The position numbers and the translations under genes are program-made. Shown in pieces: positions 7,428 through 16,632 of a stretch of DNA of 64,000 bases (within the stretch, counting starts at the first letter, position 1; each line of letters begins with the position of its first letter). The notes beneath the pieces are model-generated. The model searched no databases, had not been told where the DNA came from, and saw nothing but the letters and a program-made list of their open reading frames with translations. Where the stretch lies: NCBI RefSeq assembly GCF_000702265.1, contig NZ_KL370882.1, forward strand, positions 1 through 64,000, read 5' to 3'. The DNA comes from Butyrivibrio sp. NC2002. GTDB taxonomy: Bacteria > Bacillota > Clostridia > Lachnospirales > Lachnospiraceae.

Positions 7428-9643
7428 TGGATTTTTCAAAAGACGCAACAGAAGTATTACAGAAGGCGATAGCATTTGCAAAAGCCAATAAATATGAATA
7501 TGTAACTCCTGAAATGGTGCTTCTTTTTATAGCGGAGACACCAATATTCAGAGAAGCATTTATGGAGTGCGGCGGAGACCTTAATATTCTTTCCGCAGAT
7601 CTTATTAAGTACATAGATGAGTATGTTGAAAAGGTGAAGGGAAAAGAACCCGAGCTTTCTGCGACTCTTAATTTTCTGATAAGTTTTGCAGGGGAGAGCG
7701 CCTACAACAGTGCAAGTGATGAGGTTCATATTAGGCATCTGGTCCATGCTTTTTGGAGCCTTGATAACAGCTATGCTCTGTATTATATGGAAAAGCAACA
7801 GATAGCTGAGGCAGATCTATTGCAGGAAATCGCCAATTTAGAGGACCTCGAAGCCTTTGTTGCCGAGACTGCGCAGCCGGGAGAGGCTGACAGCCACGGT
7901 GACAACTGGAAGCTCTATGCACCATGCCTTAATGAAACTTTGACTGATGTAAATCCTCTTATAGGCAGGAAAAATGAGCTGGAGAGAACAATCCAGATCC
8001 TCTGCAGGAAGGATAAAAACAATCCGCTCCACATAGGAGAGCCGGGAGTTGGCAAAACGGCGATCACATACGGTCTCGTGCAGCTGCTTAGAGAAGGCAA
8101 AGTTCCCGATGCAATAAAGGGAGCTAAGGTATTTTCTGTTGACCTGGGCGGAATGCTTGCGGGAACGCAGTACAGAGGCGATTTTGAGAAGCGCTTTAAG
8201 AAGGTTCTTAATGAAATTGGCAAAGAAGAAAAACCGATAATATATATTGATGAAATTCACAACCTGTCCGGCGCCGGTGCTGTAGGAGAGGGCTCTTTTG
8301 ATGCATCGAACATGTTAAAGCCTTACCTCTCTGACGGACATATCAGATTCATTGGAGCGACAACCTTCGAGGAATACAAGAAGTATTTTGAGAAAAACAA
8401 AAGCCTTGTTAGACGCTTCCAGAATATAGATATTAAGGAGCCGAGCGAAGATGAAAGCGTTGAAATACTCGAGGGCTTAAAGGCTAAATACGAGGAATAT
8501 CACGGCGTAAAATATGAAAAAGGTGTAATAGAATACGCCGTAAAAATGAGCAGTAAATACATAAATGAGAGATTTCTTCCTGACAAAGCGATAGACATAA
8601 TTGATGAAGCAGGCTCTTACAGAAAGCTTCATCCCACAGACAAAAAGAAACAGACAGTAGATAAAGATGTGATAAACGAAATCCTCACTAAGATCTGCAG
8701 AGTGCCGATAGAAACCGTTGAGACGGATGATATGGCGGGACTAAAGACTCTTGAAGATCGCCTTAAAAAGCGCATATTCGGACAGGATGAGGCGATCAGC
8801 CAGGTTGTCAATGCAGTTAAGTTTTCCAAGGCAGGTCTTGCAGATGAGAATAAACCCTTATCCAGTCTTCTGTTCGTTGGACCTACAGGTGTCGGCAAAA
8901 CGGAAATCGCAAGGAGTCTTGCGGACGAACTTGGCTCAAAGCTTATCAGATTCGATATGAGTGAGTACGGAGAAAAACACTCTGTTGCCAAACTTATCGG
9001 ATCTCCTGCAGGATATGTCGGATACGAAGATGGCGGCATTTTGACAGAAGAAATAAGGAAAAACCCTTCATCGGTGCTTCTTCTTGATGAGATTGAAAAG
9101 GCTCATCCTGATATTTTCAACGTGCTTTTGCAGGTCATGGATTATGCGACGCTCACGGATAACCAGGGAAGAAAAGCGGATTTCAGGAACGTCATAATCA
9201 TAATGACATCTAACGCAGGCGCCAATCGCCTTGGAAAGAGCGGAATCGGATTTATCAGCGAAAGCTACGATAATGGGGCACTTATGGATGCTGTAAAACA
9301 GACATTTCAGCCTGAGTTCAGAAACAGATTAAGCAAGATCGTTGCTTTTAACAGCATGGACGAAGCTATGGCAGAGCTAGTTGTAGACAAAAAGCTTGCC
9401 GAAATGAGTGAGCAGCTAAGGGCTAAAAAAATCGAGGTAAAAGCCGATAAAAAAGCTAAAGACCTTGTCAAAAAGCGCGGCATCAGTCAGGAATTCGGGG
9501 CAAGAGAGGTTGACCGCGTGATCAGAAATGACATCAAGCCTCTATTTGTTGATGAGATTCTGTTCGGAAAATTGAAAAATGGCGGAAAGATCACGATCAC
9601 AGTAAAGGACGGAGGTTTTTCCGTAAGTACAACAAAGAAATAA
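7424..9643 (+). CDS. clpA: ClpA, AAA+ unfoldase of the ClpAP protease
   Basis: This 739-residue protein has the ClpA layout. An N-terminal double ClpN repeat (about 1-150) docks ClpS. AAA domain 1 has Walker A GEPGVGKT (205-212) and IIYIDEIHNL. AAA domain 2 has GPTGVGKT (about 486) and LLLDEIEKAHPD, followed by the C-terminal D2-small domain. No long middle coiled-coil is inserted, which argues against ClpB and ClpC. The GIGFI loop near residue 607 is in the ClpP-docking position, so it should pair with a ClpP encoded elsewhere. Two adjacent ATGs (7424 and 7427) overlap the clpS stop; either could start translation, coupled to clpS. Confidence 0.93.
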   Translation: MMDFSKDATEVLQKAIAFAKANKYEYVTPEMVLLFIAETPIFREAFMECGGDLNILSADLIKYIDEYVEKVKGKEPELSATLNFLISFAGESAYNSASDEVHIRHLVHAFWSLDNSYALYYMEKQQIAEADLLQEIANLEDLEAFVAETAQPGEADSHGDNWKLYAPCLNETLTDVNPLIGRKNELERTIQILCRKDKNNPLHIGEPGVGKTAITYGLVQLLREGKVPDAIKGAKVFSVDLGGMLAGTQYRGDFEKRFKKVLNEIGKEEKPIIYIDEIHNLSGAGAVGEGSFDASNMLKPYLSDGHIRFIGATTFEEYKKYFEKNKSLVRRFQNIDIKEPSEDESVEILEGLKAKYEEYHGVKYEKGVIEYAVKMSSKYINERFLPDKAIDIIDEAGSYRKLHPTDKKKQTVDKDVINEILTKICRVPIETVETDDMAGLKTLEDRLKKRIFGQDEAISQVVNAVKFSKAGLADENKPLSSLLFVGPTGVGKTEIARSLADELGSKLIRFDMSEYGEKHSVAKLIGSPAGYVGYEDGGILTEEIRKNPSSVLLLDEIEKAHPDIFNVLLQVMDYATLTDNQGRKADFRNVIIIMTSNAGANRLGKSGIGFISESYDNGALMDAVKQTFQPEFRNRLSKIVAFNSMDEAMAELVVDKKLAEMSEQLRAKKIEVKADKKAKDLVKKRGISQEFGAREVDRVIRNDIKPLFVDEILFGKLKNGGKITITVKDGGFSVSTTKK

Positions 9644-9655
9644 CAGAGGTAGAAA

Positions 9656-10345
9656 ATGCCTGTTTTTCAGCTAAATGACAACGAAATAAGCTTTCCCCTG
9701 CCTACACTGGCAGATGATGACGGGCTCCTTGCAATAGGCGGAGACTTATCCTTGGAGCGCCTTGTTCTGGCTTACAGCAATGGGATTTTTCCGTGGTATA
9801 ACGAGGGCGAGCCTATATTGTGGTGGTGCCCCAAAGAGAGATTCATCATAAGGCCCGCAGAGCTTCACGTATCGCATTCACTTCGCAAATTCATGAAAAA
9901 GCATGAGATAACCGTTAAGCAAAACCGCGATTTTGCTGATACTATGCACAGATGCAGAGTTAAGCGTGAATTTAACGAGGGAACCTGGATAACAGATGAC
10001 ATGGAAAAAGCCTACAAGAACCTGTTTGACAATAAGCTTGCGATCAGCATAGATGCTTATACAGATGGCGAATTGGCAGGCGGGCTCTACGGTGTCAGTC
10101 TTGGGAAATGCTTTTTTGGAGAGAGCATGTATTCAGAAATGGATAATGGTTCCAAGATAGCACTTTATGCACTTTCCAAGATCCTGGCAGCCAATAATTA
10201 TGTAATGATCGACTGCCAGTTTCATACAGATCATTTGGAAAGTATGGGAGGCGTCAGAATATCCTGGGAAGAGTACTACCAATATCTTCAGGAAGGTCTC
10301 CATCCCGAAAAAATGACCCCAACCTACAATATCCTTCCGACATAA
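9656..10345 (+). CDS. aat: Aat, leucyl/phenylalanyl-tRNA-protein transferase
   Basis: The 229-residue protein shows the Aat signatures: SNGIFPWYNEGEPILWWCP near 40-60, EGTWITDDMEKAYKNLF near 103-119, and GGLYGVSLGKCFFGESMYS near 141-160. Aat transfers Leu or Phe from aminoacyl-tRNA to proteins with N-terminal Arg or Lys (or sometimes Met), making primary N-degrons for ClpS-ClpAP. It is of normal length and follows clpA by 12 bases, with AGAGGTAG as ribosome site. Placement with clpS and clpA gives the full ligase-adaptor-unfoldase set in one transcript. Confidence 0.95.
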   Translation: MPVFQLNDNEISFPLPTLADDDGLLAIGGDLSLERLVLAYSNGIFPWYNEGEPILWWCPKERFIIRPAELHVSHSLRKFMKKHEITVKQNRDFADTMHRCRVKREFNEGTWITDDMEKAYKNLFDNKLAISIDAYTDGELAGGLYGVSLGKCFFGESMYSEMDNGSKIALYALSKILAANNYVMIDCQFHTDHLESMGGVRISWEEYYQYLQEGLHPEKMTPTYNILPT

Positions 10346-10423
10346 GCAAGACCTGCGTATTTAATTCTCACCGGAGGAGCCTGGGAGCGGGTGCATGGCC
10401 TCTTGGAATGCGGGAAGTTTTGA

Positions 10424-11584
10424 TCACTTACCTTTTAAGGCGTTTGCAACCGCATAATATGCCGGCTTTGGAAGATAATCCTTATCAAAGAGGCGTGAAT
10501 TTGTGCCATCCTCTGGGCGATAGTGATCAACAAGACCAAATACGGTAACGTTGGTAATATTCGCGGGACCACCGCCCTGAGTGTCCATTTCGCACAGAAG
10601 AGAGAAGATTTCTCCGTATTTGTCAGCCTGTTTTTTGAACATTTCTTCTGATTCTTCATCAACACCTACGGATAGCTCTGTGATATGGATTTCAAGCCCT
10701 AGCTCTGAAAATTTTTCTATAGCTCTCTTTATATCAGTCATTGGAGGATAATCTATTCCCCAATATCCCTGCATTCCGATACCATCAATCAGGCCCTTTT
10801 CCTTTAAAGACTCGCACAGATTGTAGATGGCTGTTGTCTTAGGCGCCTGATAGGTGTTGTAGTCGTTATAGAAAAGTTTTACATCGCTATCTGCGTATTT
10901 ACGCGCATAAGTAAATGCCATTTCGACATAATCCGGGCCTATCGTTTCATACCAGGGATTTGGTGCATCGCCTATTTTGGTGCGGCATTTAAAATCGCTG
11001 TCAGGATCTGCGCTTTCGGGATCGACAGCTTCGTTTACTACATCCCAGCAGTAGATGACACCGGGATATTCTGTCTGCACGTGTGTCAGGAGCTGCTTTA
11101 TATAGCTTTCTACACGGACAAGCATGGTTTCTTTATCAACGTATTCTCCCTCGTCAGTATATCCCTCTCTGAAAAACCACTCGGGAGCCTGAGTATGCCA
11201 TACAAGAGTATGACCACGCATTCTCATTCCATTCTCCTTGCACCATTCTAATGTAGGATCGATAGACATGAAGTTAAGAGCGGGTTCTTCGCTTCCGTTT
11301 TTATAGTTTTCCTGTGAACCAAACTGATCCAGGATATATCCGCTCTTCATAAGATTTGTCATGGTACAGCTGTTGAACTCTTTCTTAGCGAGCTCCATGT
11401 ACTGCGGTATGTTGAGTGTCTGATTCTCAAGCGTGCTTCCGTTTATCCCCACTCCAAATGTGAAATAGTCCTTGCTAAGGTCCTTTAGGACTTTAGTATT
11501 GGCCTTTGCGCTGCCGCATCCTGTTAAAACGCACAAGGCAAGTGACAAGGCTGCAATTTTGCTAAAAATTCCCCTTTTTTTCAT
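10424..11584 (-). CDS. GH10 endo-beta-1,4-xylanase, lipoprotein
   Basis: The 386-residue protein starts with a lipoprotein signal peptide with lipobox LTGC at residues 20-23, so it should be anchored on the outside of the membrane. The rest is a single GH10 TIM barrel: RGHTLVWHTQAPEW at about 123-136, acid/base Glu185 in WDVVNE, IDGIGMQGYWG at 267-276, and nucleophile Glu303 in EIHITELSVGV. GH10 enzymes cleave xylan backbones with retention of configuration. There is no separate carbohydrate-binding module. GGAGGGA precedes the start. It stands alone on the minus strand; a CE1-like esterase and other glycosidases lie elsewhere in the window. Confidence 0.93.
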   Translation of the reverse strand: MKKRGIFSKIAALSLALCVLTGCGSAKANTKVLKDLSKDYFTFGVGINGSTLENQTLNIPQYMELAKKEFNSCTMTNLMKSGYILDQFGSQENYKNGSEEPALNFMSIDPTLEWCKENGMRMRGHTLVWHTQAPEWFFREGYTDEGEYVDKETMLVRVESYIKQLLTHVQTEYPGVIYCWDVVNEAVDPESADPDSDFKCRTKIGDAPNPWYETIGPDYVEMAFTYARKYADSDVKLFYNDYNTYQAPKTTAIYNLCESLKEKGLIDGIGMQGYWGIDYPPMTDIKRAIEKFSELGLEIHITELSVGVDEESEEMFKKQADKYGEIFSLLCEMDTQGGGPANITNVTVFGLVDHYRPEDGTNSRLFDKDYLPKPAYYAVANALKGK

Positions 11585-11812
11585 TGTTCCCTCCGTTTTT
11601 TTGTTTTTTGCCGGGTTTTTCCCTTACCTAAATATAAATGAACTTAAAGGCCGCAACTACTCACTAATTGTGGAGATATTGAGCTTTATTGCTAAAGTGA
11701 TAGCCATGTGTGATAAGCCTGTTTTATCGCAGATGATAAAATCTATTGATTTTTCAAGGCGGAGTTTTAATGCTAAGCTATGAACCATCAAGAAACGAAG
11801 GGAGCGGAGCAT

Positions 11813-12439
11813 ATGGAATCAATACTTGCCTATGGTGATTCAAATACATGGGGATTTATTCCGGGTTCAAAAAACTATATCCGTTACCCTTACGAAAAAC
11901 GGTGGACAGGTATTTTACAGAATAAGTTACCTGATGCGCAGATCTGTGAGGAAGGTCTTTGCGGAAGAACAACTATATTTGAAGATGAGATAAGACAGGG
12001 AAGACGAGGACTATCAACACTACCTATCATACTTGAAACCCACAATCCTCTAAAAGCAGTGTTTCTGATGCTTGGCACAAATGATTGTAAAAGCATATAC
12101 GGAGCATCTTCCTACATGATAGGAAAAGGAATTGAACTGTGTCTTGATGAGATAGAAAAATTTGTAAGTCCTGACAGGATACTTCTTATATCACCGATCC
12201 ATCTGGGACAGGATGTATGGAGGCCTGACAAGGATCCTGAATTTAATAAACATTCAGTTGAGATCAGTTATGAATTAAAGGACGTTTACAAAGAAATCGC
12301 ACAAAGACGAGGAACACAATTTCTTGCCGCATCTGATCAGGCAAAGCCTGATGATGCAGACAATGAACACCTGAATGAGAAAGGACACCAAATACTGGCG
12401 GAGGCTATTTATGAAAAATACAGTAAGAACTTCATGTAG
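11813..12439 (+). CDS. SGNH/GDSL-family esterase
   Basis: This 208-residue protein has no signal peptide, so it is probably cytoplasmic. Block I is YGDSNTWG (residues 6-13, catalytic Ser of GDS), block III is LGTNDCK near 87-93, and block V is near DAD-NEHLNEKGH, supplying the Asp and His. It resembles arylesterase- or acetylxylan-esterase-like SGNH hydrolases; the acyl substrate cannot be read from sequence. ATG 11813 is preferred over an in-frame ATG at 11780, because a GGGAGCGG lies 6 bases before it and the SGNH fold starts directly afterwards. It lies upstream of the amino-acid transport operon, with a gap of about 115 bases. Confidence 0.8.
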   Translation: MESILAYGDSNTWGFIPGSKNYIRYPYEKRWTGILQNKLPDAQICEEGLCGRTTIFEDEIRQGRRGLSTLPIILETHNPLKAVFLMLGTNDCKSIYGASSYMIGKGIELCLDEIEKFVSPDRILLISPIHLGQDVWRPDKDPEFNKHSVEISYELKDVYKEIAQRRGTQFLAASDQAKPDDADNEHLNEKGHQILAEAIYEKYSKNFM

Positions 12440-12554
12440 AAAAATGAATAAAGTCATGTGTTGTCATATGTCAATATCCCGGAAAAGTAATATGTCCGGG
12501 TGCTTAGGAGCAGATGATAGTATTAACCCAACAAATTTGAAGGAGGTACAAATT

Positions 12555-14291
12555 ATGAAAAAAGACATCTTAAAAAAGTTTCTTACAGGAGCATTAACAC
12601 TTGGACTTGGAGCATCAGTCATAGCAGGATGCGGACAAAGTAAAGCCGCCGAGGCTGACAGCCAGTCAGAAGATACTGCACAGGATACTGAAGCATCTGA
12701 TGCACAGGAAGATGCGGCTGAAAGTACTGATGATAGCAGCAAAGTATACAGAACCCTTGATGAGATCAAGGAGAGCGGTGAAATAAATATCGGAGTTTTC
12801 TCAGATAAGAATCCTTTTGGATATGTCGATGAAAACGGTGACTATCAGGGCTATGATGTATATTTCGCAGAGAGGATCGGAGAGGACCTCGGAGTTTCGA
12901 TCAACTACGTATCAACAGAGGCTGCAAGCAGAGTTGAATATCTTGAGACAGGAAAAGTTGATATAGTTCTTGCAAACTTCACAGTTACAGAGGAGAGAGC
13001 AGAAAAAGTTGACTTCGCACTCCCTTACATGAACGTAGCACTTGGAGTTGTATCACATGAGGACAACGTAATAGAGGATCTTAGCCAGATCGGAGCTGAC
13101 GATCAGGTGATCGTAATCTCAGGAACTACAGCTGAGACCTATCTTGAGAAAGAAAATCCCGAGATCAAGCTTCAGAAGTTTGACACATACGCATCAGCAA
13201 AGACAGCATTTGAAAATGGCACAGGAGTTGCGTGGGCAAACGACAACACAGAAGTAATCGCATATTCTCTTGAAAATGAGGGATATGTTGTAGGAATTCC
13301 TTCACTTGGAAGTCAGGATACCATTGCACCTGCAGTATCTAAGGGCAACTCATCACTTCTTGACTGGATCAATTCAGAGATCGAGAGCCTTGGAAATGAG
13401 CAGTTCTTCCATGCAGATTATGAAGCAACTCTTCTTGATACCTATGGCGCAGATTACGAGGATACACTTGTTGTAGAAGGCGGAAAAGCAGCAGGCGCAT
13501 CTGAAAGCGAAGATTCAGCAAGCAGTGAAGATGCACTTTCCGATATCGTACCCGGCAACGGTGAGACTATCAAGATCGCAGCATCACCTGTTCCTCATGC
13601 AGAGATACTTGCAAAAGCAGCAGAGATTCTTAAAGACTACGGATACGAACTTGATATTGTTGAATTCGAAGATTATGTTCAGCCAAACCTTGTAGTAGAG
13701 TCAGGCGAGTTTGATGCAAACTACATGCAGCATGTTCCTTACCTTGAGAGCTTTAACGAGGAGCAGGGAACACACATCGTAAATGCAGGCGGAATCCACT
13801 ATGAGCCCTTCGGTATTTATCCCGGAACAAAGAAAAGCCTTGATGATGTAGCAGAAGGCGATAAGATCGCAATTCCCAATGATACAACAAACGAAGCAAG
13901 AGCGCTCCTGCTTCTTCAGGACAACGGACTTCTTAAGTTAAAGGATGGAGCAGGACTTACAGCAACAGTAAACGACATCGAAGAAAATACTTATAACCTT
14001 GAGTTTGTAGAACTTGAAGCAGCACAGGTAGCAAGAGTAATAAATGAAGTTGAATATGTAGTATTAAACGGCAATTATGCTTTGGAAGCAGGATACTCAG
14101 TAAAGAAAGACTCAATTGCTTATGAAGCTTCTGATTCTATCGCAGCACAGACTTACGTGAATATTATTGCAGTAGAAGACGGAAATCAAGATCAGGATAA
14201 GATAAAGGCTCTTGTGAGCGTTCTCAGATCAGATGATATCAAGAAGTTCATTGAAGATACTTATGACGGTGCAGTAGTATTTTTGGAGTGA
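12555..14291 (+). CDS. Fused binding lipoprotein: amino-acid SBP (family 3) plus MetQ/NlpA domain
   Basis: This 578-residue lipoprotein has lipobox IAGC with Cys26. An acidic, Ser/Asp/Glu-rich linker covers about 28-62. Residues 64-303 form an SBP family 3 domain of the glutamine/cystine type (INIGVFSDKNPFGYVDENG, then GYDVYFAERI). A second acidic linker covers about 308-336. Residues 338-578 form an NlpA/MetQ domain (IKIAASPVPHAEILAKAAEIL, QHVPYL, GIHYEPFGIYPG, NDTTNEARALLLLQ). One lipid anchor therefore carries two different substrate-binding modules. The next five genes encode MetN, MetI, two HisM-type permeases and a GlnQ-type ATPase, the membrane parts that each domain would need. The likely substrates are methionine and another amino acid such as cystine, which is inferred. 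AAGGAGG precedes the start. No S-box or T-box was seen in the leader. Confidence 0.92.
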   Translation: MKKDILKKFLTGALTLGLGASVIAGCGQSKAAEADSQSEDTAQDTEASDAQEDAAESTDDSSKVYRTLDEIKESGEINIGVFSDKNPFGYVDENGDYQGYDVYFAERIGEDLGVSINYVSTEAASRVEYLETGKVDIVLANFTVTEERAEKVDFALPYMNVALGVVSHEDNVIEDLSQIGADDQVIVISGTTAETYLEKENPEIKLQKFDTYASAKTAFENGTGVAWANDNTEVIAYSLENEGYVVGIPSLGSQDTIAPAVSKGNSSLLDWINSEIESLGNEQFFHADYEATLLDTYGADYEDTLVVEGGKAAGASESEDSASSEDALSDIVPGNGETIKIAASPVPHAEILAKAAEILKDYGYELDIVEFEDYVQPNLVVESGEFDANYMQHVPYLESFNEEQGTHIVNAGGIHYEPFGIYPGTKKSLDDVAEGDKIAIPNDTTNEARALLLLQDNGLLKLKDGAGLTATVNDIEENTYNLEFVELEAAQVARVINEVEYVVLNGNYALEAGYSVKKDSIAYEASDSIAAQTYVNIIAVEDGNQDQDKIKALVSVLRSDDIKKFIEDTYDGAVVFLE

Positions 14292-14293
14292 TC

Positions 14294-15307
14294 ATGAGCA
14301 TAATTGAGATTAAAAATCTGACGAAAAAATTTGATATCGAAGGACATACGATCGTTGCACTGAAAGACATAAACTTATCTATTGAAAAAGGCGATATATA
14401 TGGGATCATCGGTATGTCAGGTGCCGGGAAAAGTACACTGGTAAGATCCATAAACTATCTTGAAAAACCTTCTGAGGGCAGCATTTTTATAGAAGGAATA
14501 GAGCTTGGCAGTTTATCTGAACGGGAGCTTAGAAAAAAGCGAAGCAATATCGGGATGATATTTCAGAATTTCAACCTCCTGGAGCAGAAAAATGTACTCG
14601 GCAATGTGTGCTTTCCCTTGGAAATAAGCGGAATAAGAAGATCCGATGCAAGGAAAAAGGCAAGGGAACTTCTAAAGCTTGTAGGCATTGAGGATAAGGA
14701 AAAGGCGTATCCCGCGCAGCTTTCAGGAGGGCAGAAGCAAAGAGTCGCAATTGCAAGAGCACTTGCGACTAGCCCTGACATTCTGCTCTGCGACGAAGCT
14801 ACAAGCGCACTCGATCCCCAGACTACAGCATCTATACTTGAACTTATCAGATCGATCAACGAAAAGCTCGGTATCACGGTGATAATCATCACTCATCAGA
14901 TGTCAGTTGTAACCGATGTATGTAAAAATGTAGCGATCATTGACAGCGGAAAGCTTGTAGAAAAAGGCTCTGTAGAAGAGATATTTGCTAACCCCAAGTC
15001 AGATGCTGCAAAAGAGCTTCTATCAGGAAAAAGAAATACCTATACACCTGTAAAACAGCTCAATACCGGAAACAAGATAAGAATTGTTTTCAAGGAAAAC
15101 TCAGCATACGAGCCGGTTATAGCAAATCTTATACTTAAATGCAAAGTGCCGATAAACATACTTAAGGCAGATACCAGGAACATCGCGGGAAAGGCTGTGG
15201 GAGAAATGATCCTGGATCTTCCCGAGGATGAAGAAAAGCAGGAAGAGATCATAAATGAGCTTAAAAGAGCCAATCTAACAGTGTCGGAGGCTTCGGAGAA
15301 TGAATGA
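14294..15307 (+). CDS. metN: MetN, methionine ABC importer ATPase with NIL domain
   Basis: The 337-residue ATPase has Walker A GMSGAGKST (about 37-45), signature LSGGQKQR and Walker B ILLCDEATSALDP. The C-terminal NIL domain (about 255-330) is typical of MetN, where it binds methionine and inhibits transport when the cytoplasmic pool is high. This domain is the best evidence that the system carries methionine or a related compound. ATG 14294 lies 2 bases after the fusion-gene stop, with GGAG upstream. The C-terminus overlaps metI by 8 bases. Confidence 0.92.
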   Translation: MSIIEIKNLTKKFDIEGHTIVALKDINLSIEKGDIYGIIGMSGAGKSTLVRSINYLEKPSEGSIFIEGIELGSLSERELRKKRSNIGMIFQNFNLLEQKNVLGNVCFPLEISGIRRSDARKKARELLKLVGIEDKEKAYPAQLSGGQKQRVAIARALATSPDILLCDEATSALDPQTTASILELIRSINEKLGITVIIITHQMSVVTDVCKNVAIIDSGKLVEKGSVEEIFANPKSDAAKELLSGKRNTYTPVKQLNTGNKIRIVFKENSAYEPVIANLILKCKVPINILKADTRNIAGKAVGEMILDLPEDEEKQEEIINELKRANLTVSEASENE

Positions 15308-15959
15308 AAATGTAATTAAAATGCTCATAAGAGGCATAGGAGAAACACTGTACATGACTTTTTTGTCAGTCATTGCCGGATATATCATAGGGCTTCCTGT
15401 AGGTGTTATCCTCTATGTCACCGGCAAAAAGGGGCTTAAGCCAAACGCAGTAATATATGGTGTGCTTGATTTCATAATAAATATTATAAGAAGTATTCCA
15501 TTTTTGATCCTGCTCATTCTGCTTATTCCTCTTACCAGATTTTTAGTCGGTCAAAGCTATGGCTCGACTGCTACTATCGTACCGCTTGTAATATGCGCAG
15601 CGCCGTATATAGCAAGGGTTGTGGAGTCATCATTAACTGATGTGGACGGCGGTGTGATAGAAGCTGCAAGATCTATGGGAGCAAGTAATTTCCAGATAAT
15701 TACGAAGGTTTTGCTTGTTGAAGCAAAGACATCCCTTATGACAGGGTTTACTATTACAACCGGAATTCTCCTCGGATATTCTGCAATGTCAGGAACAGTA
15801 GGAGGCGGTGGACTCGGAGATATAGCGGTCAGATACGGATACTACAGATGGCAGACAGATATCATGATAATAACGGTCATTTTGCTGATCGTGATATTCC
15901 AGATAATCCAGAGTGTGGGAACCCGCATATCAGCGCATTTTGATCACAGAAAGAGGTAA
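15300..15959 (+). CDS. metI: MetI, methionine ABC importer permease
   Basis: The 219-residue permease has five or so transmembrane helices and the short MetI form of the BPD_transp_1 domain. The coupling (EAA) loop reads VIEAARSMGASNFQIITKVLL near 118-138. The last cytoplasmic helix is followed by a basic tail. It pairs with MetN, and the MetQ-like half of the upstream fused receptor would deliver substrate. Translation is probably coupled through the 8-base overlap with metN. Confidence 0.92.
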   Translation: MNENVIKMLIRGIGETLYMTFLSVIAGYIIGLPVGVILYVTGKKGLKPNAVIYGVLDFIINIIRSIPFLILLILLIPLTRFLVGQSYGSTATIVPLVICAAPYIARVVESSLTDVDGGVIEAARSMGASNFQIITKVLLVEAKTSLMTGFTITTGILLGYSAMSGTVGGGGLGDIAVRYGYYRWQTDIMIITVILLIVIFQIIQSVGTRISAHFDHRKR

Positions 15960-15961
15960 AA

Positions 15962-16621
15962 ATGAATGTAGATGTTTTATATTCATATTTTCCCAAATAC
16001 GCAGAGGCATTTATTTTAACAGTAAAAATTGGATGGCTTGGAATAGTACTTGCACTTGTGATCGGGATTTTTTCTGCATTTGTTACGCATTTTAAGATTC
16101 CGGTTCTTGGAAAAATTGCAGGAGCTTACGTGGAGCTATTCAGGAATACACCACTGCTTGTACAGCTGTTCTTCATTTATTTCGGACTTCCTAAGATAGG
16201 ACTGTCAATTTCGGCTGAAAGTTGTGGGATTCTGGGACTTGGACTCTTAGGAGGCAGTTATATGTCTGAAGCAATAAGGAGCGGCCTTGATGCGGTTTCT
16301 AAGCTTCAGACTCAGACAGCCCTTGCACTTGGAATGACAAGATTACAGGTATTTTTATTTGTAATTTTTCCTGAGGCAGTGACTCTTAGCTTACCTGCAA
16401 TAATTGCAAATGTTATCTTTCTTCTTAAGGAAACAAGCGTGTTCTCGGCAATCAGTCTGATGGATCTGATGTTTACTGCTAAGGATCTTATAGGCCTTTA
16501 CTATGACACGACAGAGGCTCTGTTTTTACTTGTAATGTTTTATATAGTAATGCTCCTTCCGGTTTCAATACTGGGGAGTTATGCAGAGAAAAAGTACAGA
16601 TACAGGATGCTTGGGCAATAA
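15962..16621 (+). CDS. Polar amino-acid ABC permease, HisM/GlnP type (first)
   Basis: The 219-residue protein has an N-terminal periplasmic-facing segment and about five transmembrane helices. It carries the family signature ELFRNTPLLVQLFFIYFGLP near 57-76 and an EAA-type loop ALGMTRLQVFLFVIFPEA near 120-137. This pattern is specific to the His/Glu/Gln/Arg permease family (HisMQ, GlnP, TcyB). It starts 2 bases after the metI stop and is followed by a second, different permease, as expected for a heterodimeric channel. The SBP family 3 half of the fused lipoprotein is the likely receptor. Confidence 0.88.
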   Translation: MNVDVLYSYFPKYAEAFILTVKIGWLGIVLALVIGIFSAFVTHFKIPVLGKIAGAYVELFRNTPLLVQLFFIYFGLPKIGLSISAESCGILGLGLLGGSYMSEAIRSGLDAVSKLQTQTALALGMTRLQVFLFVIFPEAVTLSLPAIIANVIFLLKETSVFSAISLMDLMFTAKDLIGLYYDTTEALFLLVMFYIVMLLPVSILGSYAEKKYRYRMLGQ

Positions 16622-16632
16622 GAAGGCAGAAT

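Noticed and set aside
12440..12554. S-box or T-box leader upstream of the methionine-type transport operon
   Set aside because: The leader is only 115 bases. It holds a short CCCGG/CCGGG hairpin but lacks S-box and T-box core sequences. Regulation of the operon therefore remains unexplained.
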